64,000 bases of DNA, from positions 5,728,501 to 5,792,500 of the forward strand of contig NZ_CP108568.1 in the NCBI RefSeq assembly GCF_036010485.1, in the 5' to 3' direction. This document shows, piece by piece, positions 7,686 through 16,437 of this stretch (its first letter is position 1; each line of letters opens with the position of its first letter). A program made the translations under genes and the position numbers. Source of the stretch: Streptomyces sp. NBC_01198. GTDB lineage: Bacteria > Actinomycetota > Actinomycetes > Streptomycetales > Streptomycetaceae. Below the pieces are notes generated by a model. It had not been told where the DNA came from, ran no database searches, and was given only the letters and a program-made list of their open reading frames with translations.

Positions 7686-8756
7686 TCATCTCGGCGGGGG
7701 CGGCGCCGTGCTGTCGCGGATGACCAGGCTGGTCGCGAGTTCGAGCCGGCGCATGCCCGGGTGGCCGCCGCGGCCCAGTTCGAGGACGAGCCGGACCGCG
7801 GCCTCGGCCATGTCGACCAGGGGCTGACGCACCGTGGTCAGCGGGGGGCCCATCCAGGCGGAGATGGGCAGGTCGTCGAAGCCCACGACGCTCAGGTCCT
7901 CCGGGATCCGCAGGCCCAGCTCGCGTGCCGCCTGGTAGACGCCCATGGCCTGGACGTCGTTCCCCGCGAACAGCGCGGTGGGGCGGTCCGCCATGGCCAG
8001 CAGTTCCTTGCCGATGTGGTAGCCGGCGTCGTGCTGGAACGTGCCGTGCCGGACCAGCGCGCTGTCGGGCGTGACGCCGCCGGTCTCCAGGGCGGCACGG
8101 TAACCGTCGATGCGGGCGCGGCTGCACAGCACGCCGGCCGGGCCGCAGATGACGCCGATGCGACGGTGGCCCAGGTCCAGCAGGTGGCGGGTGGCGGTGT
8201 AGCCGCCCTGCCAGTTCGTGGTGCCGATCGAGGGGACGTCGTCAGCCGGGTAGCCGGCCGGGTCCATGACGACGAAGGGGACGTCCCGGCTGTCCAGCAG
8301 CGCCCGCTGCCCGGCGGTCAGATTCGACATGATCAGGATGACGCCGGCCGGGTCGCGGGTGAGGACACCGTCGACCCAGGAAATACCCATCTCCTCGCGG
8401 CCCGCGGATTCGGAGAGCACGAGGGTCAGACCCTCCTGGCGGGCGACATTCTCCGCGCCCCTGATAATCTCCGTCGCCCACAGGCTGATCAGCTCGTGAA
8501 AGACCAATTCGAGCAATCCCGAGGGGCGATTGCGCACGGCACCGCGCTTGCGGCGGTAACCGTGGTCGCGGAGCAGCTCCTCCACTTTGTTCCGGGTCGC
8601 GGGCGCGACATGGGCGCGCCCGTTGAGCACTTTCGAAACGGTGGGTGCGGATACGCCGGCCTGCCGGGCGATTTCGGCGAGCGTCGCGGTACCGGCTGCC
8701 GCCAACTCACCCCGTGCACTCTTGGACTGCCGCTTGGGCGAGGTGGGCACGGTCAC
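7686..8756 (-). CDS. LacI-family transcriptional regulator of the sugar operon
   Basis: 356 residues with the LacI layout: an N-terminal helix-turn-helix (about 25-47, LAEIARQAGVSAPTVSKVLN), a hinge, and a periplasmic-binding-protein-like effector domain ending in VVGFDDLPISAWMGPPLTTV. It should repress target genes until it binds a sugar or derivative. It lies directly downstream of the CUT1 sugar operon (8863-14654) in the same direction but past a terminator hairpin at 8820-8851, so it is probably separately transcribed. Palindromes suitable as its operators lie at 14688-14699 and 14826-14839 upstream of that operon. The start is GTG 8756; a second GTG two codons later is possible. Confidence 0.92.
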   Translation of the reverse strand: MTVPTSPKRQSKSARGELAAAGTATLAEIARQAGVSAPTVSKVLNGRAHVAPATRNKVEELLRDHGYRRKRGAVRNRPSGLLELVFHELISLWATEIIRGAENVARQEGLTLVLSESAGREEMGISWVDGVLTRDPAGVILIMSNLTAGQRALLDSRDVPFVVMDPAGYPADDVPSIGTTNWQGGYTATRHLLDLGHRRIGVICGPAGVLCSRARIDGYRAALETGGVTPDSALVRHGTFQHDAGYHIGKELLAMADRPTALFAGNDVQAMGVYQAARELGLRIPEDLSVVGFDDLPISAWMGPPLTTVRQPLVDMAEAAVRLVLELGRGGHPGMRRLELATSLVIRDSTAPPPPR

Positions 8757-8819
8757 CTTCCCATGCTACCGCGTGGCACCGGGGCGCAGGCAGCCGGGCC
8801 GAGGTCAGCTGCCACGAGC

Positions 8820-8851
8820 GGCCGGTACGGGGGGTGCGCCCCGCACCGGCC
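8820..8851. terminator. Hairpin terminator after the sugar operon
   Basis: GGCCGGTACGGGG (8820-8832) pairs with CCCCGCACCGGCC (8839-8851), 13 base pairs with one mismatch and a 6-base loop, 11 bases past the binding-protein stop. There is no clear U tract, as is common for Streptomyces hairpin terminators. Confidence 0.6.
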
Positions 8852-8862
8852 GCCTGCCGCCG

Positions 8863-10509
8863 TCATTTCAACTGCTTCTCGAATTCGGCGCGTATCTTGT
8901 CGCCGCCCGAGCTGCGCCACTGGTTGACCGCCGAGTCCCAGGAGGAAATCGATTTGCGCCCGGTGAGGATGTCGTTCGCGGCGTCCGCCAGGTGCTGGCC
9001 GAGCACCGCGCCGGACCGCGAGAACGTCTCGGAGAACAGCGAGACGGTGGGGTCCTTCACGGACGTCGGAATGATCGATTTCTGGTAGTCGTAGCAGGCC
9101 TTGGTCGCTCCGGGATTTCCGGGGATGAAGATGGTGTCGGGCGCGTCGGTGATGTAGCGGATGCCGAGAACGGTCTGCGCGAGACCGGCCTGGGTGGGGG
9201 AGGGGCTGTTGTTCTGCATGGTGTAGTCGGTGCCGGGCACGCCGAATTTACGGAAGAGGTACTCCTCGGTGCCGAACGGGGCGGCCAGCCAGTTGGCCAC
9301 CGACAGCAGCTCCTTGATCCGGGACTTGGCGGCCTTCTTCAGCGGGGTGAAGTTGTTGACCGGGGGTGACTGCCACGTGCCGGCGAAGCCCCCGCCGTCG
9401 TACTTCGGCGGCCGCATGCCCGCGACCTTGAACGTCGGGCCGGCCACGTTGTCGGCGTAATACTGCGGCCAGGCGGTGTAACGGTCCTCGCCCATCAGGC
9501 CGTTGCCCGCGTTGAACCACTGCTTCCACGGGGCAGCCGGGTCGAAGCTGTCCGGGTGGATCACCCCCGCCTGGACCATGGTGCGTACCGCGGAGAGCGT
9601 CTGCTTGTACCGCTCGTCCTCGTAGTAGTTGGTGAGCTTGCCGTCCTTCTCGCCCCAGCCGTTGGGCACGCCCAGCATCTGGGCGACGAAGGCGACCGCG
9701 GAGCCGGCGGTGACCAGCGCCCAGCGGCTCTTCTTGGCGTCGGTGACGTCCTTGCAGGTCCGGAAGAACTCGGTGAAGCTGCCCGGGCTCGGATTCGCCC
9801 CGAATTTCTCGAAGAGGTCGGCCCGGTAGAACATCAGGCTGCCGGCCACGCCCCGGGAGACCGGCAGGCCGTAGATGCCGCCGTTGAAGACGCACGAACG
9901 CCACGCGTCGGTGGTGATGTTGGCCAGATAGGGGTATTCCTTCACGGCGTCGCCGGAAAGGAACTCGGTCAGGTCCTGGCACTTGGCGGCGAGGAACTGC
10001 GGGAGGCCGCGGATCCCGGCGAGCGGCGGAAGCGGCGGCACCATGAAGTCGGGCAGGTCGCCGCCGGCGATCAGGGTGGCGAACTTCGTGGTCAGGTCGG
10101 CGGCCGGGACGATGGTGAGGTCCAGGTTCGCACCGACCCGCTTGTTCAGCTGCTGCCAGTAGGGGTTGCTGTTCATGCCGGGAGGGATCGGCGAACCGGT
10201 CTCCACGAAGGCCGAGATGGTCCCGCCGTGCGCGGGCGGCGCGCTGATGGTCCTGGCCGGGTTCGCGGGGTAGCCGGCGAAGCCGTTGAGCAGCCCCTGG
10301 GCGTTGCCCGGGTAGTCGGGACGCACCCCGGCGTAGGGCTGGTAGGTCGGAAGCTTGACGGCGGTGTTGTCGGCGGCGGTGTCGGCCTTCCCGGAGCTCG
10401 ACGTGCTGCACGCGCTCAGCAGGCCGCCGGCCGTGGCGGCGCCCACCGTGGCGAGGGCGGCGCTCTGCAGGAACGCTCTTCTGCCTAGGGGCGCGGGGTT
10501 GCTGGTCAT
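8863..10509 (-). CDS. Extracellular solute-binding lipoprotein of a CUT1 sugar ABC transporter
   Basis: 548 residues. An N-terminal twin-arginine-like export signal (RR at 10-11, RRAFLQ) is followed by a lipobox LSAC with Cys34, so it should be a lipid-anchored binding protein outside the membrane. The mature part is the family 1 extracellular solute-binding fold, of the long subtype seen with LplB/LplC-type permeases for complex polysaccharide-derived sugars. It is the last gene of the leftward operon, after both permeases; no ATPase gene is present, so a shared MsiK-type ATPase is probably used. The substrate cannot be read from sequence. The neighbouring oxidoreductase and DUF6807 genes suggest a modified or plant-derived saccharide. 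Confidence 0.9.
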   Translation of the reverse strand: MTSNPAPLGRRAFLQSAALATVGAATAGGLLSACSTSSSGKADTAADNTAVKLPTYQPYAGVRPDYPGNAQGLLNGFAGYPANPARTISAPPAHGGTISAFVETGSPIPPGMNSNPYWQQLNKRVGANLDLTIVPAADLTTKFATLIAGGDLPDFMVPPLPPLAGIRGLPQFLAAKCQDLTEFLSGDAVKEYPYLANITTDAWRSCVFNGGIYGLPVSRGVAGSLMFYRADLFEKFGANPSPGSFTEFFRTCKDVTDAKKSRWALVTAGSAVAFVAQMLGVPNGWGEKDGKLTNYYEDERYKQTLSAVRTMVQAGVIHPDSFDPAAPWKQWFNAGNGLMGEDRYTAWPQYYADNVAGPTFKVAGMRPPKYDGGGFAGTWQSPPVNNFTPLKKAAKSRIKELLSVANWLAAPFGTEEYLFRKFGVPGTDYTMQNNSPSPTQAGLAQTVLGIRYITDAPDTIFIPGNPGATKACYDYQKSIIPTSVKDPTVSLFSETFSRSGAVLGQHLADAANDILTGRKSISSWDSAVNQWRSSGGDKIRAEFEKQLK

Positions 10510-10641
10510 GGCCTCTCCCTGGGATGCGGGTCTGTGGGGGGTACGGGTCCGCGGTGGTACGGGCCCGCTGACGTACGGGTCCTACGGCTGCGCGGGTCCT
10601 CTGGGCTGTACGGGCTGCGGGCTGCGGGCGGGGGGCCGGCG

Positions 10642-11541
10642 TCAGCCCTTGACGGCGCCGGTGAGCACGCCCTTGCTGAAGTGGCGCTGGACGAACGGGT
10701 AGACGACCAGGACCGGGACGATGGAGATCACCAGGATCGCCATCTGGATGGCGGTCTGCGGCGGGAGCGACGAGCCCGCGGCGCCCACCTGGTCCACGCC
10801 CAGTGAGGTGTTGTTGACGACGTAGGTGCGCAGCACCAGCTGCAAGGGCCACTTGGAGTTGTCGTTGAGGTACAGCAGCGCGCTGAAGAAGGAGTTCCAG
10901 TAGCCGACGGCGTAGAAGAGGCCGATCACCGCGAGCACCGCGCGGCTCAGCGGCAGGACGATCCGCCACAGCACGGTCCAGTCGCCGGCCCCGTCGATGC
11001 GGGCGCTGTCGAGGAGTTCGCGCGGCAGCTCCATGAAGAACGCGCGCACGATCACCACGTTGAAGGCGTTGACCATGGCGGGCAGGATCAGCGACCAGTA
11101 GCTGTCCAGCAGCCCCAACTGCTTGACCACCAGGTAGCTGGGGATGATGCCCGGCGTGAACAGCAGCGCGAAGAGCACGGTCATGAGCAGCGGGCGGTGG
11201 GCCACCGAGTCGGTGCGGCTGAGCCCGTAGGCCAGCAGCGTGGTCGACACCAGCGACAGCGCGGTGCCCACCACGGTGACCAGCAGGCTGATGACCACGG
11301 CCCGGGTGACCACGCCGCCGGACAGCACGGCCCGGTAAGCCGCGAGGTGCACCCCGTGGGGCAGCAGCACGAAGCCGCCGTTGCCGGTGATCTCCGCGCG
11401 GTCGGCGAGGCTGGTGGAGAAGATGCCGACGAAGGGGATCAGCACCGCCGCGCAGCACACGGTGAGGATCACGGTCTTGACGGTCCTGCCGAGCAGGGTG
11501 GGCCGGCCGATGTGTGCCGGGCCGAGCGTGTTGCCGGTCAT
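10642..11541 (-). CDS. Carbohydrate ABC transporter permease (CUT1, LplC/MalG type)
   Basis: 299 residues with six predicted membrane helices and the inner-membrane ABC permease EAA loop (ELPRELLDSARIDGAGDWTV) that docks the ATPase. It should form the heterodimeric channel with the permease encoded just upstream. The two permease genes overlap by four bases (11538-11541), showing translational coupling. A gap of about 130 bp separates it from the binding-protein gene. There is no ATPase gene in the operon. Confidence 0.93.
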   Translation of the reverse strand: MTGNTLGPAHIGRPTLLGRTVKTVILTVCCAAVLIPFVGIFSTSLADRAEITGNGGFVLLPHGVHLAAYRAVLSGGVVTRAVVISLLVTVVGTALSLVSTTLLAYGLSRTDSVAHRPLLMTVLFALLFTPGIIPSYLVVKQLGLLDSYWSLILPAMVNAFNVVIVRAFFMELPRELLDSARIDGAGDWTVLWRIVLPLSRAVLAVIGLFYAVGYWNSFFSALLYLNDNSKWPLQLVLRTYVVNNTSLGVDQVGAAGSSLPPQTAIQMAILVISIVPVLVVYPFVQRHFSKGVLTGAVKG

Positions 11542-12527
11542 CGCTGGTAGATCCCCTGTTCACCGAGCCGGTGGGCGACCTTGTTGGCGCCCAGCACCAG
11601 CAGCAGGCCCACGACGCCCTTGACGAGCCCGACCGCCGCCGAGGCGCCCCAGTCGCCCTGCTGGATGCCGTTGTTGAAGACGTAGGTGTCCAGCACCTCG
11701 CTGGCGCCGATGCCCACTCCGCCCTGCTGGAGCACGATCTGCTCGAAGCCGACGGTCAGGGACTCGCCGAGCCGCAGGATCAGCAGCAGGACGATGATGC
11801 TGCGCAGCCCCGGCAGCGAGACGTGCCATATCCGCCGCCACCGGCTCGCACCGTCCACCGCCGCCGCCTCGTAGAGGCCCGGGTCGATACGGGACAGGGC
11901 CGCGACGAAGAGGATCATGGACCAGCCGGCGTCCTTCCACAGCACCTGCGCGGTGATCATCTCCTTGAACACCGCGGCGTTTCCGACGACATGGACGGTG
12001 CCGATGTCATGGCTGCGCAGGAAGGTGTTGAGCAGACCGGCGTCGCCCAGCATCTGCTGGAAGATCGCGACGACGATGACCCAGGACAGGAAGTGCGGCA
12101 GGTAGAGGATGCTCTGCACGGTGCGCTTGACCCGCTCCGAGACCATGCTCTCCAGCATCAGCGCGAGCCCGACGGGGATCGGGAAGGCCACCAGCACCTG
12201 GAGCAGGGTGATCTCGACCGTGTTCTCCAGGGCGTTGACGAACGCGGGGTCGCCGTTGAAGATCACGTCGAAGTTGCGCAGGCCGGACCAGGGGCTGCCG
12301 TTGGTGCCGAGATAGGGCTGGTAGTCCTTGAAGGCGATGACGTTCCCGAGCAGCGGCAGGTACTGGAAGATCAGCAGCAGGGCGATGCCGGGCACGGTGG
12401 CGATCAGGAGCACCCGGTCGCGCCTGAGCCGCTGGCGCAGGGTCATCCGGCGGGGCTTCGCGGTTGCGTGGATGCGGTCGGTCGCGGGGTCCGCCGGTCT
12501 GGTGCCTGTCGGTCGGGTGGTCTGCAC
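11538..12527 (-). CDS. Carbohydrate ABC transporter permease (CUT1, LplB/MalF type)
   Basis: 329 residues. A cytoplasmic basic N-terminus precedes a first helix (LIATVPGIALLLIFQYLPLL), then further helices and the permease EAA loop (LYEAAAVDGASRWRRIWHVS). This is the partner of the LplC-type permease encoded by the next gene, which it overlaps by four bases. The 5' neighbour (DUF6807 gene) ends 13 bp upstream, consistent with a single operon. Confidence 0.93.
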   Translation of the reverse strand: MQTTRPTGTRPADPATDRIHATAKPRRMTLRQRLRRDRVLLIATVPGIALLLIFQYLPLLGNVIAFKDYQPYLGTNGSPWSGLRNFDVIFNGDPAFVNALENTVEITLLQVLVAFPIPVGLALMLESMVSERVKRTVQSILYLPHFLSWVIVVAIFQQMLGDAGLLNTFLRSHDIGTVHVVGNAAVFKEMITAQVLWKDAGWSMILFVAALSRIDPGLYEAAAVDGASRWRRIWHVSLPGLRSIIVLLLILRLGESLTVGFEQIVLQQGGVGIGASEVLDTYVFNNGIQQGDWGASAAVGLVKGVVGLLLVLGANKVAHRLGEQGIYQR

Positions 12528-12540
12528 GGTGCACGCTCCC

Positions 12541-13530
12541 TCAGCCGGACGGCGTCGTCGCGCCGGCGGCCGCCAGCGACGCCGTCGCGGCCTCGGCCAG
12601 CTTCTCGGTGCCGGCCCGCCCGCGGTCGCCGTCGGCGATGGCGACGGCGTAGCGCCGGGTGAGGGTCTCGCCGTCCTCGACGGTCACTTCGGTGTCGAAG
12701 AAGGGCGCGGGGCACACGCACGCGAAAGGCGTGGCACGGACGAACCACGTGACGTGCTCGCCGCCTGGTTCGTTGCCGGCGGCGTCCACGAAGGCGAGGG
12801 TGGAGGACCGTCCGTGGTCGTCGTGGCGTCCGGTGAAGCCGAGCCAGGGCGCGCGGACGCCCATCAGGTCGTCGCCGCCGGTGGCGTCCGGGGTGTGGAC
12901 GGTGCCGCCGGTGAAGGACCGGGGGCCGCGCCAGAACAGGCCGCCGTAACCGGCGTTCTCCCGGCCCTCGGTGGTCGGGCTGCCGATGACCGTACGGGTG
13001 CCCCGCACGTTGGTGATCGCGGTCTCGAAGACCAGCACCCACGCGTCCTCGTCCGGCAGCACCTCCACGGCGAACCTGCGGGACTCGGTGAACCAGGGCT
13101 GCCCGTGCTCGGTGTGCCAGCGCAGCCGCTCGGCGACCTGCAACCGGCCCCCGGTCAGGGAGAGTTCGTCGAAGCCCTCGTGGTCCATCGACCCGTTGTT
13201 GTCGAACTGCCCGTATCCGGTGCCACGCCGGTAGGTGGCGCCACCCCAGAAGTTCTCGGTCTCCACGTTGGGCAGGGACAGCGAGATCCCCTTGTGCCAG
13301 ATGTGGTCGTGCGGGCGGTAGATGCTGACCAGGTCGCCGCCGAGGGTGCGTAGCGGGTGGAAGTACGGTCGGGGGGACTCCAGTTGGTCGTCCCAGGGCC
13401 GGTATACGTAGCGGGTCAGCGGACGTCCCTCGAAGCTGATCCGCAGCGAGGTGTCGAGTTCGTGGTCGACCGCCAGGCCGGAAGGGGCGGGCTCGGTGCT
13501 GGGCGCGTACGGCCTCTGACGGGCATTCAC
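12541..13530 (-). CDS. PmoA-like protein (DUF6807)
   Basis: 329 residues, beta-sandwich-type protein of the PmoA/DUF6807 family, often found in glycoside-utilisation operons of actinomycetes and Bacteroidetes. Recognisable blocks include YRPHDHIWHKG near residue 70, NFWGGATYRRGTGYG, and a central WRGPRSFTGG. Its biochemical role is unproven; histidine-rich HDHIWH could bind a metal or sugar. The GTG start at 13530 overlaps the stop of the upstream Gfo/Idh gene by four bases (GTGA), so the two are translationally coupled. Together with the oxidoreductase and transporter it suggests processing of an imported, possibly oxidised or modified, carbohydrate. Confidence 0.85.
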   Translation of the reverse strand: MNARQRPYAPSTEPAPSGLAVDHELDTSLRISFEGRPLTRYVYRPWDDQLESPRPYFHPLRTLGGDLVSIYRPHDHIWHKGISLSLPNVETENFWGGATYRRGTGYGQFDNNGSMDHEGFDELSLTGGRLQVAERLRWHTEHGQPWFTESRRFAVEVLPDEDAWVLVFETAITNVRGTRTVIGSPTTEGRENAGYGGLFWRGPRSFTGGTVHTPDATGGDDLMGVRAPWLGFTGRHDDHGRSSTLAFVDAAGNEPGGEHVTWFVRATPFACVCPAPFFDTEVTVEDGETLTRRYAVAIADGDRGRAGTEKLAEAATASLAAAGATTPSG

Positions 13531-14654
13531 AGGGTCGTCTCCTGGACTCGGGCGGCGGGCGGGGCGGACGTCCACGGGGCGCCGCCGCCGTGCATACGCC
13601 GGTAGAAGGGGCTGCCGTCGCCGATCTCGCCGCGCCGCACCGGGCGCCGTTCGAAGGCGGAGGCGTAGGTGGCCGCGACGAATTCGAGCGTGCCGCGGGA
13701 CTGGGGCAGGGTCACCGGCGGCGGTGATCCCGCCTCCAGGGCGTCGAGGACCGCCGCGAACTGGGCGCCGTGGCCGGACGGCCGGCCGCTGGGCCCGGCC
13801 TGCCAGGCGGCCGTGACCGCGTCCTCGTGCCCGGGGGCGGGGTGGACGCGCCAGTCGTCGTCGCCGTAGCCGTAGAGGTGCTCGACCTCGACCGTGGCGT
13901 ACTCGAAGTCGAAGCGCAGATAGCTGGTCTCCCGTGGCGACAGCAGCGAGTTGACCACCGTGGCCACCGCCCCGCCGGCGAAGGTGGCCACGGCGCACGA
14001 CACGTCCTCGGTGGCCGTGGGCCTGGCCAGCCGGGCGGCCACGGCACTGATCTCCTGCCACTCGCCGAGTACGGACAGCAGCAGGTCGAACTGGTGGATG
14101 CCGTGGCCCATGGTCGGCCCGCCGCCCTCGACCTCCCACTTGCCGCGCCACGGCACGGCGAAGTAGTCGTCCGGGCGGTACCACAGCGTGTGGCACACGG
14201 CGACCAGCGGACGGCCGAGCGCTCCGGAGGCCATCGCCGTACGAAGCCGCTCTGCGCCGGAGCCGAAGCGGTGCTGGAAGACGGTGGCGAAGGACGCGCC
14301 GCCGGATTTCTGCGCCGCCGCGATCTCGTCGATCTCGGCCAGGCTGAGGGCCGGCGGCTTCTCGCACAGCACGTGCGCCCCCGCGCCCAGCGCGGTCAGC
14401 GCCTGCTGCCTGTGCAGCCCGGGCGGTGTGCACAGGTGCACCAGGTCCGGACGTGCGTCGGCCAGCAGCGTCTCCAGGTAGCGGTGGCGCCCTGGCACCT
14501 CCCAGCGGTCACAGAAGGCGTCGAGACGTTCCTGGTCGATGTCGGCGGCCGCCACCAGCCGTACGCGGTCGCCGAGCCCCGCGAGATTCTGCGCGTGCAC
14601 CGCTGCGATGCCGCCGGTTCCGACGACGGCCACGCGGAAGGTCCTGCCGGGCAC
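13527..14654 (-). CDS. Gfo/Idh/MocA-family oxidoreductase
   Basis: 375 residues. An N-terminal Rossmann fold with GTGGIA at 12-17 binds NAD(P), and CEKPP at 97-101 carries the conserved catalytic Lys of the family. A C-terminal alpha/beta substrate domain follows, with the His of GHGIHQFD in the expected region. Family members oxidise or reduce sugars, inositols and amino sugars. It is the first gene of the leftward sugar operon. The upstream gap holds two palindromes that are likely LacI-type operators. The specific sugar is unknown. Confidence 0.92.
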   Translation of the reverse strand: MPGRTFRVAVVGTGGIAAVHAQNLAGLGDRVRLVAAADIDQERLDAFCDRWEVPGRHRYLETLLADARPDLVHLCTPPGLHRQQALTALGAGAHVLCEKPPALSLAEIDEIAAAQKSGGASFATVFQHRFGSGAERLRTAMASGALGRPLVAVCHTLWYRPDDYFAVPWRGKWEVEGGGPTMGHGIHQFDLLLSVLGEWQEISAVAARLARPTATEDVSCAVATFAGGAVATVVNSLLSPRETSYLRFDFEYATVEVEHLYGYGDDDWRVHPAPGHEDAVTAAWQAGPSGRPSGHGAQFAAVLDALEAGSPPPVTLPQSRGTLEFVAATYASAFERRPVRRGEIGDGSPFYRRMHGGGAPWTSAPPAARVQETTL

Positions 14655-14687
14655 CCATGCCTCCAGCTCATCCGAGGCGCGTTTCAG

Positions 14688-14699
14688 CGTTTCGAAACG
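14688..14699. promoter_or_regulatory. Candidate LacI-type operator (perfect 12-bp palindrome)
   Basis: CGTTTCGAAACG is a perfect palindrome 33 bp upstream of the first gene of the sugar operon, and it has the central CG typical of LacI-family operators. The LacI gene at the far end of the operon is the obvious candidate to bind it. Confidence 0.6.
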
Positions 14700-14825
14700 G
14701 TCGGAGTTCGATCGGAAACTTTGCTGGCCAGGAAGCTACGTCCGGGCTGTCCCACCGTCAACACCTTGCACACGATCCACCCGACGGGCTCGTGGAACAC
14801 GCAGGTCCGCGCTGTTCCTGGCGTT

Positions 14826-14839
14826 CGGAAAACTTTCCG
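14826..14839. promoter_or_regulatory. Second candidate operator in the divergent sugar/cupin promoter region
   Basis: CGGAAAACTTTCCG has perfect 6-base arms (CGGAAA/TTTCCG) around two central bases. It lies between the leftward operon and the rightward cupin gene. A related half site (CGGAAACTTT) is near 14711. Confidence 0.4.
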
Positions 14840-14914
14840 TGCGGATGCCGACCGATCTGCCGGAACCGGCTACCGTGGTCGACCGGAAGCCGACGAGCGC
14901 GCGAAAGGGATCGC

Positions 14915-15643
14915 ATGACCGAAGTACCGCTGCTGCCCGGGGGTGTCGGGCTGTCCCGGCTACGGGTGTACCCCTGGCCCACCGAGGACGCCCTCCACGG
15001 CGGCACCCCGCACACGCACCTGACCTGCACCGAGTGCTATGTCGTCCGGTCGGGCACCGGGGAACTGCACACCCTGACCGCCTCGGGGCTGCGCCGCACA
15101 CCGCTGAACGCGGGCGACGCGGTCTGGTTCACGCCGGGCACCGTCCACCGGGCGGTGAACACCGGGGATCTGGACGTCGTGGTGATCATGCAGAACGACG
15201 GGCTGCCGGAAGCCGGAGACGCCGTGATGACGTTCCCGCCGGCCCGGCTGGCCGACCCCGACGCCTACCGCGCCGCCGCCTGGCTCGGCGAGGGGACGCC
15301 GGAGGAGCGGGCCCGACGGGCACGCGCCAGACGGGACCTGGCGATCACCGGCTTCCGCCACCTCGTCGCCCAGGTCGAAGCGGGGCACGGCGAGGAGCTC
15401 GACGCCTTCTACGCCGCCGCCGCGGCCCTGGTCGCACCGCGGCTCGACGACTGGGAGCGGGCCTGGCGCGAGCGGGCGGCCGCGGCCGCCGAGCAGACCG
15501 GCCGGCAGATCGCCGCCTTGCGCCGGGGCGACGTCCGCCACCTCCAGGACGCCGCGGTGGCACGGCTGCCCGCGCCACCGCAGGACGTCCTGGGCATGTG
15601 CGGCCGCCTCGCCCCCTACGCCAGGCCCGGCGCCGAGTTGTGA
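14915..15643 (+). CDS. Cupin-domain protein divergent from the sugar operon
   Basis: 242 residues. The N-terminal half is a single cupin barrel with likely metal ligands H33, H35 and E40 (TPHTHLTCTE) and H78 (PGTVHRAVN). The C-terminal half (about 110-242) is alanine/arginine-rich and helical, with no recognised motif. No helix-turn-helix is evident, so this is probably not an AraC-type regulator. Such cupins may bind or isomerise sugars. It starts at ATG 14915 after AAAGGG at good spacing. It shares the 260-bp divergent region with the sugar operon and so is probably co-regulated by the LacI protein. Confidence 0.75.
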   Translation: MTEVPLLPGGVGLSRLRVYPWPTEDALHGGTPHTHLTCTECYVVRSGTGELHTLTASGLRRTPLNAGDAVWFTPGTVHRAVNTGDLDVVVIMQNDGLPEAGDAVMTFPPARLADPDAYRAAAWLGEGTPEERARRARARRDLAITGFRHLVAQVEAGHGEELDAFYAAAAALVAPRLDDWERAWRERAAAAAEQTGRQIAALRRGDVRHLQDAAVARLPAPPQDVLGMCGRLAPYARPGAEL

Positions 15644-16117
15644 GCCGTCCGCCGCCGGGGCCGGCCGTCAGTCGCACCGTCCTGACGGAAACCCGGGCCG
15701 CAGGGCGGACGACGAGGCGCCGACCCCCGGCACCGGCGCCCACCGGCCGCGGTGGGCGCGGCGCGGCGGCGGACCGTACGGCGACTGCCAGGCGGGCCGG
15801 TCGGCCCTGCGGCGGCGGGGTGGAGCGACGTGCAGGAAGGTGGCCAGGGCCACCGGATTCGTTGACACGCAGACACACCGGTTCTCGTGAGAAGACCGCA
15901 GCGGAAAGGAGCGCGGCGCACGGGGGCGACGCGCGACGGATCAGCGCTCGGGGGTTCTCACACGGTGTACAACGGCATGTCCTCGGCAGGGTGGTTGCGG
16001 GCGGGAGCACGGTAACCGCACCCGGGAGCGCGGTTCCACCGGTTTTCCGTGGACTGCAAGTGACTATGCAGGGCAGTCGGTTGGGTGACGGCGACGCCAA
16101 CACCAAGGGGGTCCGAC
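15644..16117. other. Gene-free stretch of about 470 bp
   Basis: No convincing coding frame on either strand. It probably holds the promoter of the small DUF4236 gene; no clear repeats or RNA structures stood out. Confidence 0.4.
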
Positions 16118-16321
16118 ATGCCCGTCACATTTCGTAAGTCCTTCTGGATCTTCCCGGGGGTGCGCCTCAACGTGGGGCGGAACTCCCGTTCCTTCACCTT
16201 CGGGTTCAAGAACCACGGTCCGCACTACACCCGGTCCTCGACCGGCAGGCGGACCACCTCGTGGGACCTGCCCGGGCCGTTCGGTTTCCGGCACTCGAAG
16301 AGCCGTAAGCGCAGGGCCTGA
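16118..16321 (+). CDS. Small DUF4236 protein
   Basis: 67 residues matching the DUF4236 motif: an aromatic/basic start (FRKSFWIFPGVRLNVG), then NSRSFTFGFK and HYTRSSTGRRTTSW. The family is short, basic and beta-rich with unknown function, often next to stress or conflict genes. The ATG at 16118 has AAGGGGG upstream. A hairpin at 16332-16360 closes the transcript. It borders the trypco2/protease/kinase block but points toward it convergently, so any link is only positional. Confidence 0.7.
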   Translation: MPVTFRKSFWIFPGVRLNVGRNSRSFTFGFKNHGPHYTRSSTGRRTTSWDLPGPFGFRHSKSRKRRA

Positions 16322-16331
16322 CACGCCCCGC

Positions 16332-16360
16332 CGCCCCGCCGCCCCCCAGGCGGCGGGGCG
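16332..16360. terminator. GC-rich hairpin between the convergent DUF4236 and trypco2 genes
   Basis: CGCCCCGCCGCC (16332-16343) pairs with GGCGGCGGGGCG (16349-16360), a perfect 12-bp stem with a 5-base loop, 11 bp past the DUF4236 stop. Confidence 0.6.
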
Positions 16361-16437
16361 CAGCTCTGTCCGGTGCCGGCCGGCGGCCCGTGCGCGGCGG
16401 GCCGCACCGGCGGACCGGCCTTGGCATGCGAAGTCCC

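Noticed and set aside
8629-8642. TTCGAAAC palindrome-like sequence in the LacI gene as an operator
   Set aside because: It lies within codons of the conserved recognition-helix region, so coding constraint explains it.
9248-11563. 771-codon minus-strand frame across the sugar operon
   Set aside because: Shifted frame over the permease and binding-protein genes; arginine/proline-rich nonsense with no family motif.
14915-15643. Cupin protein as an AraC-type regulator
   Set aside because: No helix-turn-helix in the C-terminal half.
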